64,000 bases of DNA from Dipodascopsis uninucleata var. uninucleata (taxonomy: Eukaryota; Ascomycota; Lipomycetes; Lipomycetales; Lipomycetaceae). Positions 35,516-46,203 of the stretch are shown piece after piece. Position 1 is the stretch's first letter. Each line of letters opens with the position of its first letter. The stretch covers positions 248,001 to 312,000 of the forward strand of contig JAJLTO010000016.1 in assembly GCA_030568195.1 (NCBI GenBank), in the 5' to 3' direction. The translations under genes were made by a program, and so were the position numbers. The notes below the pieces were generated by a model that worked only from the letters and a program-made list of their open reading frames with translations, did not search any database and had not been told where the DNA came from.

Positions 35516-35811
35516 TAGCTATTACACTCTAATAGGTTAGCTTTATGAAGTATAGTACTATCTAAAGCGATTTTCTCCTGAATCTATGTAAGATATGTTT
35601 TGATGGAAATATAAAAATAATAATTTTAATTATGGAATTACTAGCATAGACTTGATGGCTGCCAAAGACTGTAGTTTCTGCTTTCTATAGAGCACTTCCC
35701 AAAACTACACTATAATTTTATTTAATTATATGACTTTATATATCCTGAAATTGAAATGCTAAAAGCTTCAAGTAAGACAATCTGTATGCATGTTTACAAA
35801 TACTGAAAGGC

Positions 35812-36412
35812 TCAGTCGCGCCGTATCCATGTAATACTTATTACAATATTTAAACCTGCATCCTGGACACCGCCTGCCCACTGAAAGTTATACATTCCAT
35901 CAGTTTCACTATTCCAATAGGCACCACTAGTCGAATGTATCCCTCTAGATTTTGCCGTTGTGTCATTTTGTATTATTGTAGAGTAGACTATGAACTTATG
36001 AGTTGGACATACATCGATCAACGACTTCAGTATTGCTTTTATTAATGCCTCGTTCCAAAACGTAGTCTTATCGTGTGCGTATGTCGTTTCAGGCAGAATA
36101 AGTTGTTCGCAAGACTATCATAAATATAGATCATTAGAATTAAAGCTACTATATCTCAATCATTCTTTTCCTTGACTGAAAAAAACAACATAACAATACC
36201 TTCTTGCATAGCTCGTTTAGTTGTTCGATTGGAATCGGCTAACAAAAGAAGAATTAGAAACTTAGATATTAATGCATACCTTCTACGGTATCATTTAACT
36301 TCAAATATGTGATGCTCTCCTATAGAAATGGCGTATATGCATCAACATCAAGATATTTACTTACGCATGTAGAAGAAAGTGCCGTCTCTTCTGGCACACG
36401 GGGAGTTGCCAT
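35812..36412 (-). CDS. Tctex-1 type dynein light chain
   Basis: Dynein light chain of the Tctex-1/DYNLT family, which dimerises on the dynein intermediate chain. Likely exons on the minus strand: 36412-36365, 36319-36287, 36238-36200, 36114-35812 (140 aa). Exons 3 and 4 are secure: PIPIEQLNELCKKSCEQLI, then FWNEALIKAILKSLIDVC, and the conserved core HKFIVYSTIIQND, GIHSTSGAYWNSETDGMYNF, NIVISITWI. This layout resembles fission yeast Dlc1. Exons 1 and 2 are less certain: frame requires the donor at ACC|GTAGAA rather than a better-looking GTATGC a few bases later, so the first 27 residues may be wrong. Convergent with NUP133 and divergent from the p24 gene. Confidence 0.85.
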
Positions 36413-36863
36413 GGTTGCTGACTTCGACACAGCGCTTTCTATTCACATAAAACTATACAGATAGATTCTCACTTTTTCGTATTCTCACTGCCAACTGAGA
36501 ATGTCCTAACTTGGTTTAATAACAGATTACTTGCGGAAACCAAATAAAATGAATAATCTGATCGATAAATAAGCTGTCCAAGAAGCTCTTTGCTCGGGGT
36601 TATACAGTATGTATAATATGGAGAAATGACCTTTTTCTATGTACCATCTATTTCAGCCGCAAACAACCCTATGCCAGATCAAAACACTTCGTCTATGTAG
36701 AAATTAACTAAAGGGAGAGAAATAAAAGATTACGGGAATTCACTTCATATCATCTAAATAGCGTGGACAGGAGACAATTTCTATAGTCAACATATTTCTT
36801 TTTAAGATTGAAAGTTCTAAAAGATAATAGAAACTAGGATAGCTTCGATTAAAAAAGATTGTC
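36413..36863. promoter_or_regulatory. Divergent promoter, dynein light chain / p24 gene
   Basis: 451 bp between two divergent start codons, AT-rich. No specific factor site recognised. Confidence 0.4.
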
Positions 36864-37754
36864 ATGATGAAAACTGGCTTGCTGTTGTTGTTACTGGTAA
36901 CAACACTAGCTGAACGAGTTAATGGTCTCTACTTCTATTTGGAAGGATCAGAACGAAAATGCTTCATGGAAGATCTGCCAAAAGATACCTTGGTTGTCGG
37001 TATGCTACACATAATATATAAAATGATGCATTTCTCGTGATAGAATAAAGCTAGGAAGTGGTAGATTCATGATTTTACTAATTTATTGATACCTTGCGTG
37101 TATTTCTACTTATAGGATATTACAAAGCTGAAGAATTCGTGCCAGAGACTAATTCCTTTGTTCAGCCACCCAACCTAGCGATTCATATTACAGTCGAAGA
37201 GACCTTTGATAATAATCACAGGGTTGTTATGCAAAAAGGTCAAGCTAATGGAAAGTTGACTTTCTCTGCTGCAGATTCTGGTGAGCACCGTATCTGTTTC
37301 CAGACCAACTCAGGTGGAGCTGGATGGTTCTCAAAGCAGGCAGTCAGATTAAATCTTGACATTGCTATTGGAGAGACAAGTGTTTTTGACAAAAAATCAA
37401 CTGTAAACAAGAAGATCACGCCTTTGGTTGAAAAGATTCAGGAGCTAAATCATCGACTGATGGATATCAAGAGAGAACAGATCTTCCAAAGGGTTAGTCT
37501 TAACATATTCAAGTAGTCTTTGAAGTACAAATTCCGCGACTTCTAAATTCTTTCAGCTAGTTGTAGTACATTTTGTATGATATTGACTAAGACTCTTAAT
37601 TTAGGAGCGTGAGGCGGAGTTTAGAGATGAATCTGAAAAAATCAATGCGCGCGTTGTTAGGTGGAGCATCATTCAATTGATCGTTCTTGGTGTGACTTGC
37701 GCCTGGCAATTATCTCATCTCAGGGGTTTCTTTGTCAAGCAAAAACTTGTTTAA
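36864..37754 (+). CDS. p24/EMP24 family cargo receptor (alpha/TMED4-9 type)
   Basis: p24 proteins cycle between ER and Golgi in COPII/COPI vesicles and help sort GPI-anchored and other cargo. Three exons, 36864-36999, 37116-37492 and 37605-37754, give 220 aa. A signal peptide ([16 protein letters not shown]) is followed directly by [20 protein letters not shown], the hallmark of the p24-alpha branch, then the GOLD domain with the second cysteine in HRICFQTN. A membrane-proximal coiled coil ([20 protein letters not shown]) and one transmembrane helix ([17 protein letters not shown]) lead to a short cytosolic tail ending FFVKQKLV. The tail keeps the FF signal for COPII/COPI, but its dilysine is weak (KQKLV rather than KKXX). 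Confidence 0.93.
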
Positions 37755-38832
37755 GATATTTTCTATGTGAAAATTATGTACTATATAATTTTTGCTAGCC
37801 TAATGATCAGTTATTAATGCCACATCACTTGTTACCATGAACAACTGATTTATATCCACTACGATCATATATAGATTCGCTCTTTATAAGCTGTAAGTAT
37901 CTTGAGCTTGGAAAGCCAGCAACGATTGGCCGCTCATTGATAGCATGCTGTTCATTTTTTTTTCTATAATGTCGGTTCTCATACTTTATATAGATTTGTA
38001 CGTTGTAATGATGTATTTCGTCTGTCTATCTGTTTCTGGTTTGTAAAGTAATGATATCGCCAATAATATTGTTTACCAATGAGCCATAAATTTGCTAGGA
38101 ATATTATGCTGCTCAATAACACTGAATGAGAGATTAGATACCTTATGGTGAGTTTTTCGCAGTACTTAAAAAGTACACGTTGCACAATTAACATTGCGTG
38201 ACCTGGACCTAGACTCCACCTTCAAACGTACAATAATGCAATCCACAGATTATTTGCATAATATAATATACAGAGTATAAATCATGAAAGAAATAATCTG
38301 ATAGGAATCAATCAATCAAACAGAAATGAAGCTTGTATTTATTATATTAGTTTCATGCAAGCAAACTTATTTTCAAATGCCAAATTAGTCCAAAATTTAT
38401 ACAATGTAGTCAACAAGAAGGACGGCGACGATCCATCAGATCAAAAGCATATACATCTCGCATGCTAACCGCAAAAACATTACGAATAGCTAGAAGAGTC
38501 TGTAAAGCCCTTTCGTATAAGATACGTCAATTAAGATATCAAAGTAGAGAAAAGGAAACAGCGCCAAAATAATTTAACCAGATCTGTTAGTCACATATAG
38601 AAAAGAGAAATGAAATTCCATCTTCAGTAAGATATCAATAATAATCGTTAGCAGCAAAGAAGCGAAAATATTGTCATTCATATACGACCTCAAAAAGAGC
38701 AAACAAATTTTGAGCCCTAACAAAGAAAATTTAGAGGGAACTTCAATAGCTCTCAAATAAAGGAATATTGAAACAATTTATAAATCGACTGTTCGTATAA
38801 CTATTACCCAGATAACCATAGCAAAGCTACAA
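37755..38832. other. Convergent 3' flanks of the p24 gene and VTC1
   Basis: About 1.1 kb of AT-rich DNA between convergent genes. I see no coding exon. Confidence 0.55.
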
Positions 38833-39396
38833 CTATGTTGCAGTTCTGATACGAAGGAAGAAGTTGATAATAACTGAGAGCAATAAAAAGAAGCAAAGCA
38901 TGGTAGGTCCAAATCTATCATCATAGGGACCTGCACCACGTCTTCTAATGGCGGCAGCACGCCAATGATAAGTAACCAAAGCGTAAATCATAGTAGCCAT
39001 AGCTGTAGAGCATCAGGAGCCTTTCGTTAGCTTTCAATAGAAGTGACATCTCCAATCCGACAACTACTGCATTGCACTATAATCCAATCACTTACCAAGG
39101 AGAGTAAATAAGCCCGCAGAGAAACGACCAACTTTATCACCGAAATTCAACAAAGCAACCCCCAAGCCACCCAAAATTACAGTGAAATGAAGCCAAGAAA
39201 GAAAGGTCCGCTCGTTAGCGAAGAACACCTATGCTCAAAAAGCATGCATTGTTAGAATTCAGTACCTTCCAAGTAGAAGAAACTTGCGTCAAGCCAAATT
39301 TATTCTAAACCAATATAGACTTACCTTTGGCTCAACACGAACTGGCAGAGCGATTCGCTTTCCAGGTGGCCCAGTCATCAAAGCAGCAGAAGACAT
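38833..39396 (-). CDS. VTC1: Vacuolar transporter chaperone subunit Vtc1
   Basis: Vtc1 is the small membrane subunit of the VTC complex, which makes polyphosphate from ATP and moves it into vacuoles or acidocalcisomes. Three exons on the minus strand, 39396-39325, 39228-39096 and 39002-38833, give 124 aa. The conserved run [20 protein letters not shown] spans the first intron, then three membrane helices follow ([48 protein letters not shown]), with the conserved loop [20 protein letters not shown] between helices 2 and 3. Length matches the family, and the SPX and catalytic domains are absent as expected for Vtc1. A CACGTG lies upstream. Confidence 0.96.
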
Positions 39397-40809
39397 TTTG
39401 CACTGGATGAATGCACCCTAAGTATATATTGGACTTTCTCAGTATTGTTAGTTCTTGCTTTGAATATATATACGAAAACTGTCTTCCGAATGCCATGCCC
39501 AACAATAAACAATTAGTACTTACATTTGAAGCGTGTTGGTAATATTCCGCTCGATCTTCGAATCAGCGAATATGATGAGAATTCGAGAAGAAAAGATCTA
39601 CTGAAGACAATCCTGCAAATATAAACTATATAAAAAAATGACGAGTGAAGAACTAAAATCTCTTTGGGGTCAGAAAAACACCAAACGTAACAAGATGTAT
39701 GTTAAAAAGGCTTAACGCTTGACGCATTTCTACTTACCGCAAATAAAACTCGAGTCTTGTGCACGTGTTGGTCGCTACATAATATGACTTATGCCACAAA
39801 TCCACATGATATTTATAGTTAAACAAGAATTCATAGCTAGCTTCCCATTTTGGAATATCAACGTTCCAAAACCTATAGTTATTATGCAAGCCATAACTAG
39901 GAGGATGTATTGGCCATGGACCACAGAATGTAAGGTGTAAACAAAGAATTATGGGAAGCTGTCATTTAATCACAATTGGAAAAATTGCATGAGTACTTCT
40001 GTATCGATGGCTCAATGATATTGTGAATACTAGTATTTAGTTTGGGTTTATCGTGCATTCAGTAACCCGAGAACAGAACTTCTAAATAACACAGTTTGCA
40101 TCTAGCAGAATATGACCTTTTCTATATTATATAATGTGTTCTCCCTACAACGCATACGTAATCAAATGCGTAGATCAAATTTTCAGTGATGTAAATATTG
40201 GCATGGAAAAAGTTATGCTAAAAAGGTATATCTGCATATAATATTTATCACAAATTATGATGTCAAGATCACCAAGGATAGCGTCTACAGTTTGTAAACA
40301 AGACATCAATGGAAATAATGAATGAAAACTATGAGAACGAAACACAACGTAGGAATATATAGCATAAAGGATCGAAGAATGAATTGAGAAATATATGAGT
40401 TTGCAAATTAGACAAAAACAATTTGAAGTTGATAAATATGAATGACTAGGAAAGTGTAAGGAAGTGATGAAGATGAAGATACATGATTAAACAAACAGAA
40501 GCAGAATTAAAAACAACAAAAAAACGCTAATAAGAAAAATTCAATGAATAAAAACAAATATACGTGCTAAACAACGACGACAAGTATGTAATTTATATTA
40601 AGTATGATTAAGACGAAAACCAAACTTGAGATGATATACACCGATGCATTCAACATGTAACAAGTAACCAGTGTGAACAAGATAATAAAAGGACACCAAA
40701 GCTCTTAAGATTATAAGAAATAGAATATAGGAACGGACAAAAAGAAATAAACTGGAATAATTCCCCACCACCTTTGCAATTCAAACAAAAAAATCCAAAT
40801 TTGAAAGTT
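39397..40809. other. VTC1 upstream region and casein kinase 3' flank
   Basis: About 1.4 kb between two minus-strand genes. The left part holds the VTC1 promoter and possibly a spliced 5' leader (GTAAGT-like donors are seen). The right part, very A-rich on the plus strand, is probably the casein kinase 3' UTR. No coding exon seen. Confidence 0.5.
39762..39767. promoter_or_regulatory. Pho4-type CACGTG upstream of VTC1
   Basis: A perfect CACGTG lies 366 bp upstream of the VTC1 ATG. In budding yeast VTC genes belong to the phosphate-starvation (PHO) regulon and Pho4 binds CACGTG/CACGTT. Binding here is inferred from motif and gene identity only. Confidence 0.45.
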
Positions 40810-42578
40810 TTAACCACAGCAAAAAATACCGAATTTCTCCCAGAATCCTTTCTGCTCTTGTCGCTGTCCATTGCCGTGCACAATTTGCTGTTGTTGTTGC
40901 TGCTGCTGCGCTGGCATCTGTTGACCACCACGTCTACTCTTACTACCGTGTCTAACAACTACCGGACTTGGTGGTGGTGGCTGAGCCTGGTTAAGTCTAG
41001 CAGCAGTGAGCTGAGCTTGCGAGTGACGTGGTGTATTACCAATCCTAGGGTCATTCGTAGAGTGATAATTTTGATTATAGTATGGATTCTGAGAACTTGG
41101 ATGCTTGCTTCCTACATCCCATCCCTTACCACCATTGAGCTTCATCCAGTCGTACTCTCCATCTTCAACTTCATTGACAGAACGAAGAGCCTGAGTAAAC
41201 AAGTCACGGAGATAATCGTAATCTGGTGTATCTTCAAAACCAAGATTACGAACGTACGTCAAATACTTCTCGAATTGCTCAGGGAATCCCTCACATAAAT
41301 CCTTGATTTGAGTAGTCTGTTTTTTCTCGCCAATCTTTTCATATTTTTGTTTGTTGGTAGCGGCTTTAAGACCTTGCCAAGGCAACCCACCTCGAAGAAA
41401 ATACATGAAAACATGTCCCAGTGCTTCCAGATCATCTCGTCGCGATTGCTCACGGCCAAGATGAGTGTTAATACTCATATATCGTGCAGTACCACTCAAA
41501 CTCTTTCGCTCACGATAGGGGATATGCTGCTTGGTCTTTGGATCACGATATTGCTTAGCCATACCGAAGTCAACAACGTAGATTAAATTAGCATTTTTAG
41601 TACCTGGTCTACCAATAAGGAAATTATCCGGCTTGATATCTCTATAAATAAGATTCTTCTCGTGAATAGTCTGCACACGGGTGATCATTTGCTTGGCTAC
41701 CATGACAACAGTTTTTATACTGAATCTTCTTCCACACCAATCAAACAAATCCTCTAAACTTGGACCGAGCAAATCGATCACAAGAATGTTGTGGAGACCT
41801 TCCTGACCGAAATAATAAACATTTGGAATACCAACACAGCCGACTAAAATCTTATATGTTCTATATTCATCTCGTAGCTGAGGTGCATCACTTTTTCTTG
41901 GTTCCTGCAAAAATCCACATCAGCAAAACGTTACTCAATAGGCAAGCGATATCCTCCTTATACATATTCCCCGACAGTGACAATAAAAATAAAAAAAAGG
42001 TTTGACAAGACACAAATGAATAAACAATTTTAATCCACATAGCTGAGAAAGAGAAAAGATTGCAATATCATCAGAGAACAGTAACAGAGGAAAATTAAGA
42101 TAAACAAGTTGGTCATCGATCACAAATTTAACTGATAACGAGAACAAAAATATTCTTCAAATATATACACATTTAGCACATCAAACGACATGATACTATA
42201 ATGTGCAAATAATGAACAAGATTTCTTTTATAGCTGATCTCGCATCAGCTCATAACAAGCTCTTCTGATGCGGTCCATTAACACCAAAATTTCAATACTA
42301 TGAAATCCATCGATTAAAATACCTCTACTCCTTGCTACCTCCTTCCGCCATCTCCTATCATCCACAAAACTCATCCTACTGACTTCAATATGATATCAAG
42401 AAATAAAAAGATTAAATAAGTATTGTATACGTACAAATTTTATAGCAACTTGTCTATTATTTAGAAGATTTGTGCCTTCGAAAATTACTCCGAATGATCC
42501 CTCACCGATCTTCTTACCAACGCGGTAATGTACACCGACCACATTAGACGAGTGTAATTGGCCGGTAGTCGAGCTCAT
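40810..42578 (-). CDS. Membrane-type casein kinase 1 (Yck1/2-like)
   Basis: Ser/Thr kinase of the CK1-gamma/Yck branch, acting at the plasma membrane in nutrient sensing, endocytosis and morphogenesis. Two exons on the minus strand, 42578-42435 and 41904-40810, separated by a 530-nt intron, give 412 aa. Kinase hallmarks: glycine loop [15 protein letters not shown] (from residue 21), VAIKFEPRKSD spanning the splice site, [25 protein letters not shown] (DFG), the CK1-specific [20 protein letters not shown], and GLPWQGL. A Ser/Pro/Gln-rich tail contains an eight-Gln run. The C-terminus KFGIFCCG carries two cysteines placed like the palmitoylated pair that anchors Yck1/2. Confidence 0.95.
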
Positions 42579-42798
42579 TGTCGAAGTAATGTATATGGTA
42601 CTCTCTAGACTATAACAAAACGCAAAAGTGTATGGCTAAAGCACACCGCCGATAAGTGGTCTATATGGATATAAATAGGTACAATATGATAGCGGCTATG
42701 TAGCGTCTCTATAACTTTTTAAATCTCGAATTCTAGCAGTTTTGGAACAAATATCGATCGTCCCTGCTCGTCGCACTGCCTAAGTCAATCTATCAAGT

Positions 42799-42828
42799 GA
42801 AAATCTGCGAAAATCTGCGAAAATCTGC
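42799..42828. repeat. Tandem repeat, 10-bp unit x3
   Basis: Three perfect head-to-tail copies of gaaaatctgc, about 220 bp upstream of the casein kinase start codon. Confidence 0.9.
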
Positions 42829-43045
42829 AAAAAAACCGATGATGATTTAAATGAAATGGAACGTGGCAACCAATCCGATAAAATGGAAAAGTAGTCAGTC
42901 GACGACCCACTGAAGAATTTCTCTAAACGCTGCCTGACAAAAACAAAATGGAAAATAACCTTCACGCCCTAGTTTATCTCTATATAATACGTGCTCTTTC
43001 CGACATACAAATATATTCCGATACTATATTTCTCTATGAATTCTT

Positions 43046-43069
43046 CCAGTAAAGTCTCCAGTAAAGTCT
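43046..43069. repeat. Tandem repeat, 12-bp unit x2
   Basis: Two perfect copies of ccagtaaagtct, in the same upstream region as the 10-bp repeat. Confidence 0.85.
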
Positions 43070-44526
43070 CTGTAATTATATACAATAAGATTATTCTATG
43101 AGGAAGCACTCAAAGGGGAGGAAGAGTCAAAGCACTGTAATTTAGAAGGGCAAATTAATCTATTAAAAAAATGATAAAATAGAAATAAAAAATTCTAAAG
43201 ATGAAAGCGATGAAGGGGAAGGAAATTGGATATGAAGGGAAGATAACCTATTTCTTGAAATAGAGGTAAGAGGGAAAAAGCTAAGGGCAGTAACAGTTAT
43301 AATGGAGTTAGCTAAAGACAGGGAAGAGGGGGGGGCAAAGAGAGTAAAAGGAAAAATAATATCTGTTAGAACGAGAATATCAAAATTTGAATAATAAAAT
43401 ACGCAAAAATTAAAATAGAAAAGAGACTTTTCTAGGCTTTATTTAGAGCGTAAATTTTTAACGCGCCAGTACAGAGCAGAAATGCGAGTACTTGAACATA
43501 ATAATATATCATAAAAACGTGAGATGCAACAGCCACGATACTAAATCTCTTGGCTGGGCAGTAACTTGTATTCACGCACAGAGATAATAGATATAGAATA
43601 CAAGAAGTCTATATGATATTTAGTCTTATGAAAGGGGAGCTGTAATTTTCGCAGAAAACCTATGAAATTAGTGATCTCTAAATTGGCGAAGTTGGCTTAC
43701 AGTGTGAGTGCTGTAAGTGAACTATAACAGAACTAAGCGGCAGACGAGATAAAAAACGGGACAATTCGTTTTAAAATTTTGTGTTTCGAAGTTTTTAGGA
43801 CTGATTCTCAATCAATATTTGGACAAGCTGGTTTTTGAAAGAGTTAGGTGGGATTATTACTATTGTTTTGCACTAGCTAGATATATATAGACTAGCGAAA
43901 ATACCTGGAGGATAGCACGACCCCATTCCTCATATGAAAATATAATACGACGCTAAGTTTCCTAAAATGGTAACTTTACTTGTTTCAGGAAAGTGTTTCT
44001 GCAAGCATGACCAAATATTTCTACGATTGTGGCAGATAATTACGTAATTCTACTATTAACGATTAGGCTTTTTTTAGTATTCCAGATGTGTTGCTCTTAT
44101 ATGAAGGGCCTACGTATATATACATATACCGCTGCAAGAACGTCGTTGTTAGTTACATGGCTGACTATATTAAAATACCTATGTATAAATTCTTGCTCTA
44201 TTTAGCTTGTTAAGGGAAGGAGACAGACTGCGAGGAAGATGCATGCGTAAGTCGAGGGAGATGAATATGAGATTTGCTATCCTTGTTTCGATGAGTTATT
44301 CATAGCCAACGCATATTGGATGAACAAAATATCTGTAAATGGACTTGGCCGTACCGAGTTAGAGCCCACTAGATTCGGTCTTGGTTTTGGGGCATTTACT
44401 TCGCTGGGGTCCTATATTGCAATATGTATAGTATAATTTATATATTCGACATCCAATGCTCATCGCCATATGACTACTGCTTATATAGTTAGATGTTAAC
44501 ATTTGTAAGACTGTTATTATTTATTG

Positions 44527-44877
44527 TCAGAGATTGCCATTTCCTTCTTTTTTTCGGAGCGTCGCCTCCTGGTCATGTCCTGCGATCATGACACCAATGA
44601 CTGTTGTGAGATTTACGTAACTTGATTCTGAAAGCCTAATCCTTTCTCCTCTTGTTAGACGGTGATGCTTGTAGTACTCAGACAGTCCTTGTACTTCAAC
44701 TACGTGTGTTGAATTTTGACTAATTATCAATGTTAATACGGTCCGTATCATTTTCGTGGATATCAGATCTGGCCGAAGCGGATTGACAAACCGACCAAGT
44801 ATTTTCTTCATGTCAATTTCCTCTTTGCCGGCTTGACAGTGACAATCATCCTGTATATTGATTGTTTTAGAAGGCAT
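44527..44877 (-). CDS. Unrecognised 116-aa protein, possibly OB-fold-like
   Basis: Single-exon frame of 116 aa with a normal ATG. The composition is well balanced and mostly hydrophilic, with no signal peptide or membrane helix. The central part alternates short hydrophobic strands with charged turns: KKILGRFVN, IRTVLTLIISQN, THVVEVQGL, a likely helix EYYKHHRL, GERIRLSES, and TVIGVMIAG. That strand order could fit a small OB-fold such as single-strand-binding or telomere subunits, but I recognise no family and this is a guess. A CHC cluster sits near the N-terminus. Neighbours give no functional hint. It could also be the main exon of a longer gene. Confidence 0.5.
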   Translation of the reverse strand: MPSKTINIQDDCHCQAGKEEIDMKKILGRFVNPLRPDLISTKMIRTVLTLIISQNSTHVVEVQGLSEYYKHHRLTRGERIRLSESSYVNLTTVIGVMIAGHDQEATLRKKEGNGNL

Positions 44878-46203
44878 AATAAGCCAGTGAGATAGGCAGG
44901 AATATCAAAACGGATATATCACAGCGTTGAGATATACATTGTTTATCATAGTAATGGTGGGCAAGTTTACACTATTACTCACATGTTAAAAGAGGCATAG
45001 TGGGTTAATTTGCTATAGTACTGCATGACTCTAATCTTAAAGAAGTTTCATTATCTAGATCCAAATGCCATTGTTTGTGATTATTTTATTTGACAGTACT
45101 TTAGGTATATTTCAGCTTCATTTCGAAGCTTGCTATTTACTTTAACCTGTGCCTTACCTAAATGAGCCTCTATATTTTTATGTAGATTACTTAGGCGTAC
45201 TATATAACAGAACTTTATATGCCAATTAAACAACCCTCAAGATGATTACGGAGTGTAAATTTCGAAAATAGGAAACTGTCTCTCAGCTCAGAAACGTAGT
45301 GTCGCAAAGTATTCAAGAACCCGCAATTATGTCTGAACATGATCCTACATATACAAATGTGGGGCTATCATTGCTATTTTCCTAATAGTTCATATGCAAG
45401 GATTATTCAGAAAAGTCTTTGCTACGAGTGAATACAACGGACTACGAATTATAGTATACTGTAAGTATATACGCATTCGTACCAAGGAGGTTGAGCAATG
45501 GATATAAAGAAAAATTTGAACTTGCAATATGCTCGGCGGGCGAATGTGAAGCGGACATTAGAAAAAAGGAAGTAAATACAGATAGAAGGATATATATTAT
45601 TGACCTAGTTAAATGCAAATAGCTTTACCTCTCTTGTTGCGCAGTTTCGGTTCACGGTTTTGTAACACAAGATTTTCAGCAGATATAAATCGTACATACA
45701 AAATGGGCTTTGAACAGATGAAGAAACGTTGCAAAGTATGTTTTAACAAAATTTGACAGATACTTATACATCCTGAGGATACTATGTACATTTGCTTTCC
45801 ACATATATATATCGCGGCTTTGATCATGTGGCCTTTAGCAATACTATTGACCATCACTTACTAATATCAGCATCATCGAAAAAGAAGCTATACCGCACGA
45901 AGTTGTCTCTTGATTATCGGTGTCAGAAACTACGTAGAGAACAATATTTCTTGGTACTGGTATTTGTTTATACCACTACGTCATGAGTGCAAATGGTCGT
46001 ACATATGTGGAATAGGTTATATTAATAACAAAATCTCTTAAACAATGCGGAGAGCAACTGGTTTTCTAAGGCCTGCATCCTGATGCCTATCCCATAAGAA
46101 ATATTAATATTGCTCCGACGAACGTAAATATTGCAAAACAAAACTTATCGAATGAAAGAAATTAACTGCAAATAAACTAAATAGAATTTATGTTATATAT
46201 AAT
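44878..46203. other. Intergenic region, no gene seen
   Basis: About 1.3 kb of AT-rich DNA. It holds the promoter of the 116-aa gene and the 3' flank of the MFS gene. Short frames (for example 45609-45857, minus) show no family features. Confidence 0.5.

Larger units (their letters stand above)
42579..44526. other. Upstream region of the casein kinase gene
   Basis: About 1.9 kb without an open frame of interest. Unusually purine-rich on the plus strand from about 43120 to 43400. It contains two small tandem repeats: a 10-bp unit (gaaaatctgc) three times at 42799-42828 and a 12-bp unit (ccagtaaagtct) twice at 43046-43069. Probably promoter and long 5' leader of the kinase. Confidence 0.5.

Noticed and set aside
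40774-41298. Long plus-strand open frame opposite the casein kinase tail
   Set aside because: It is the antisense shadow of the kinase exon, with Leu runs produced by the Gln codons of the real protein.
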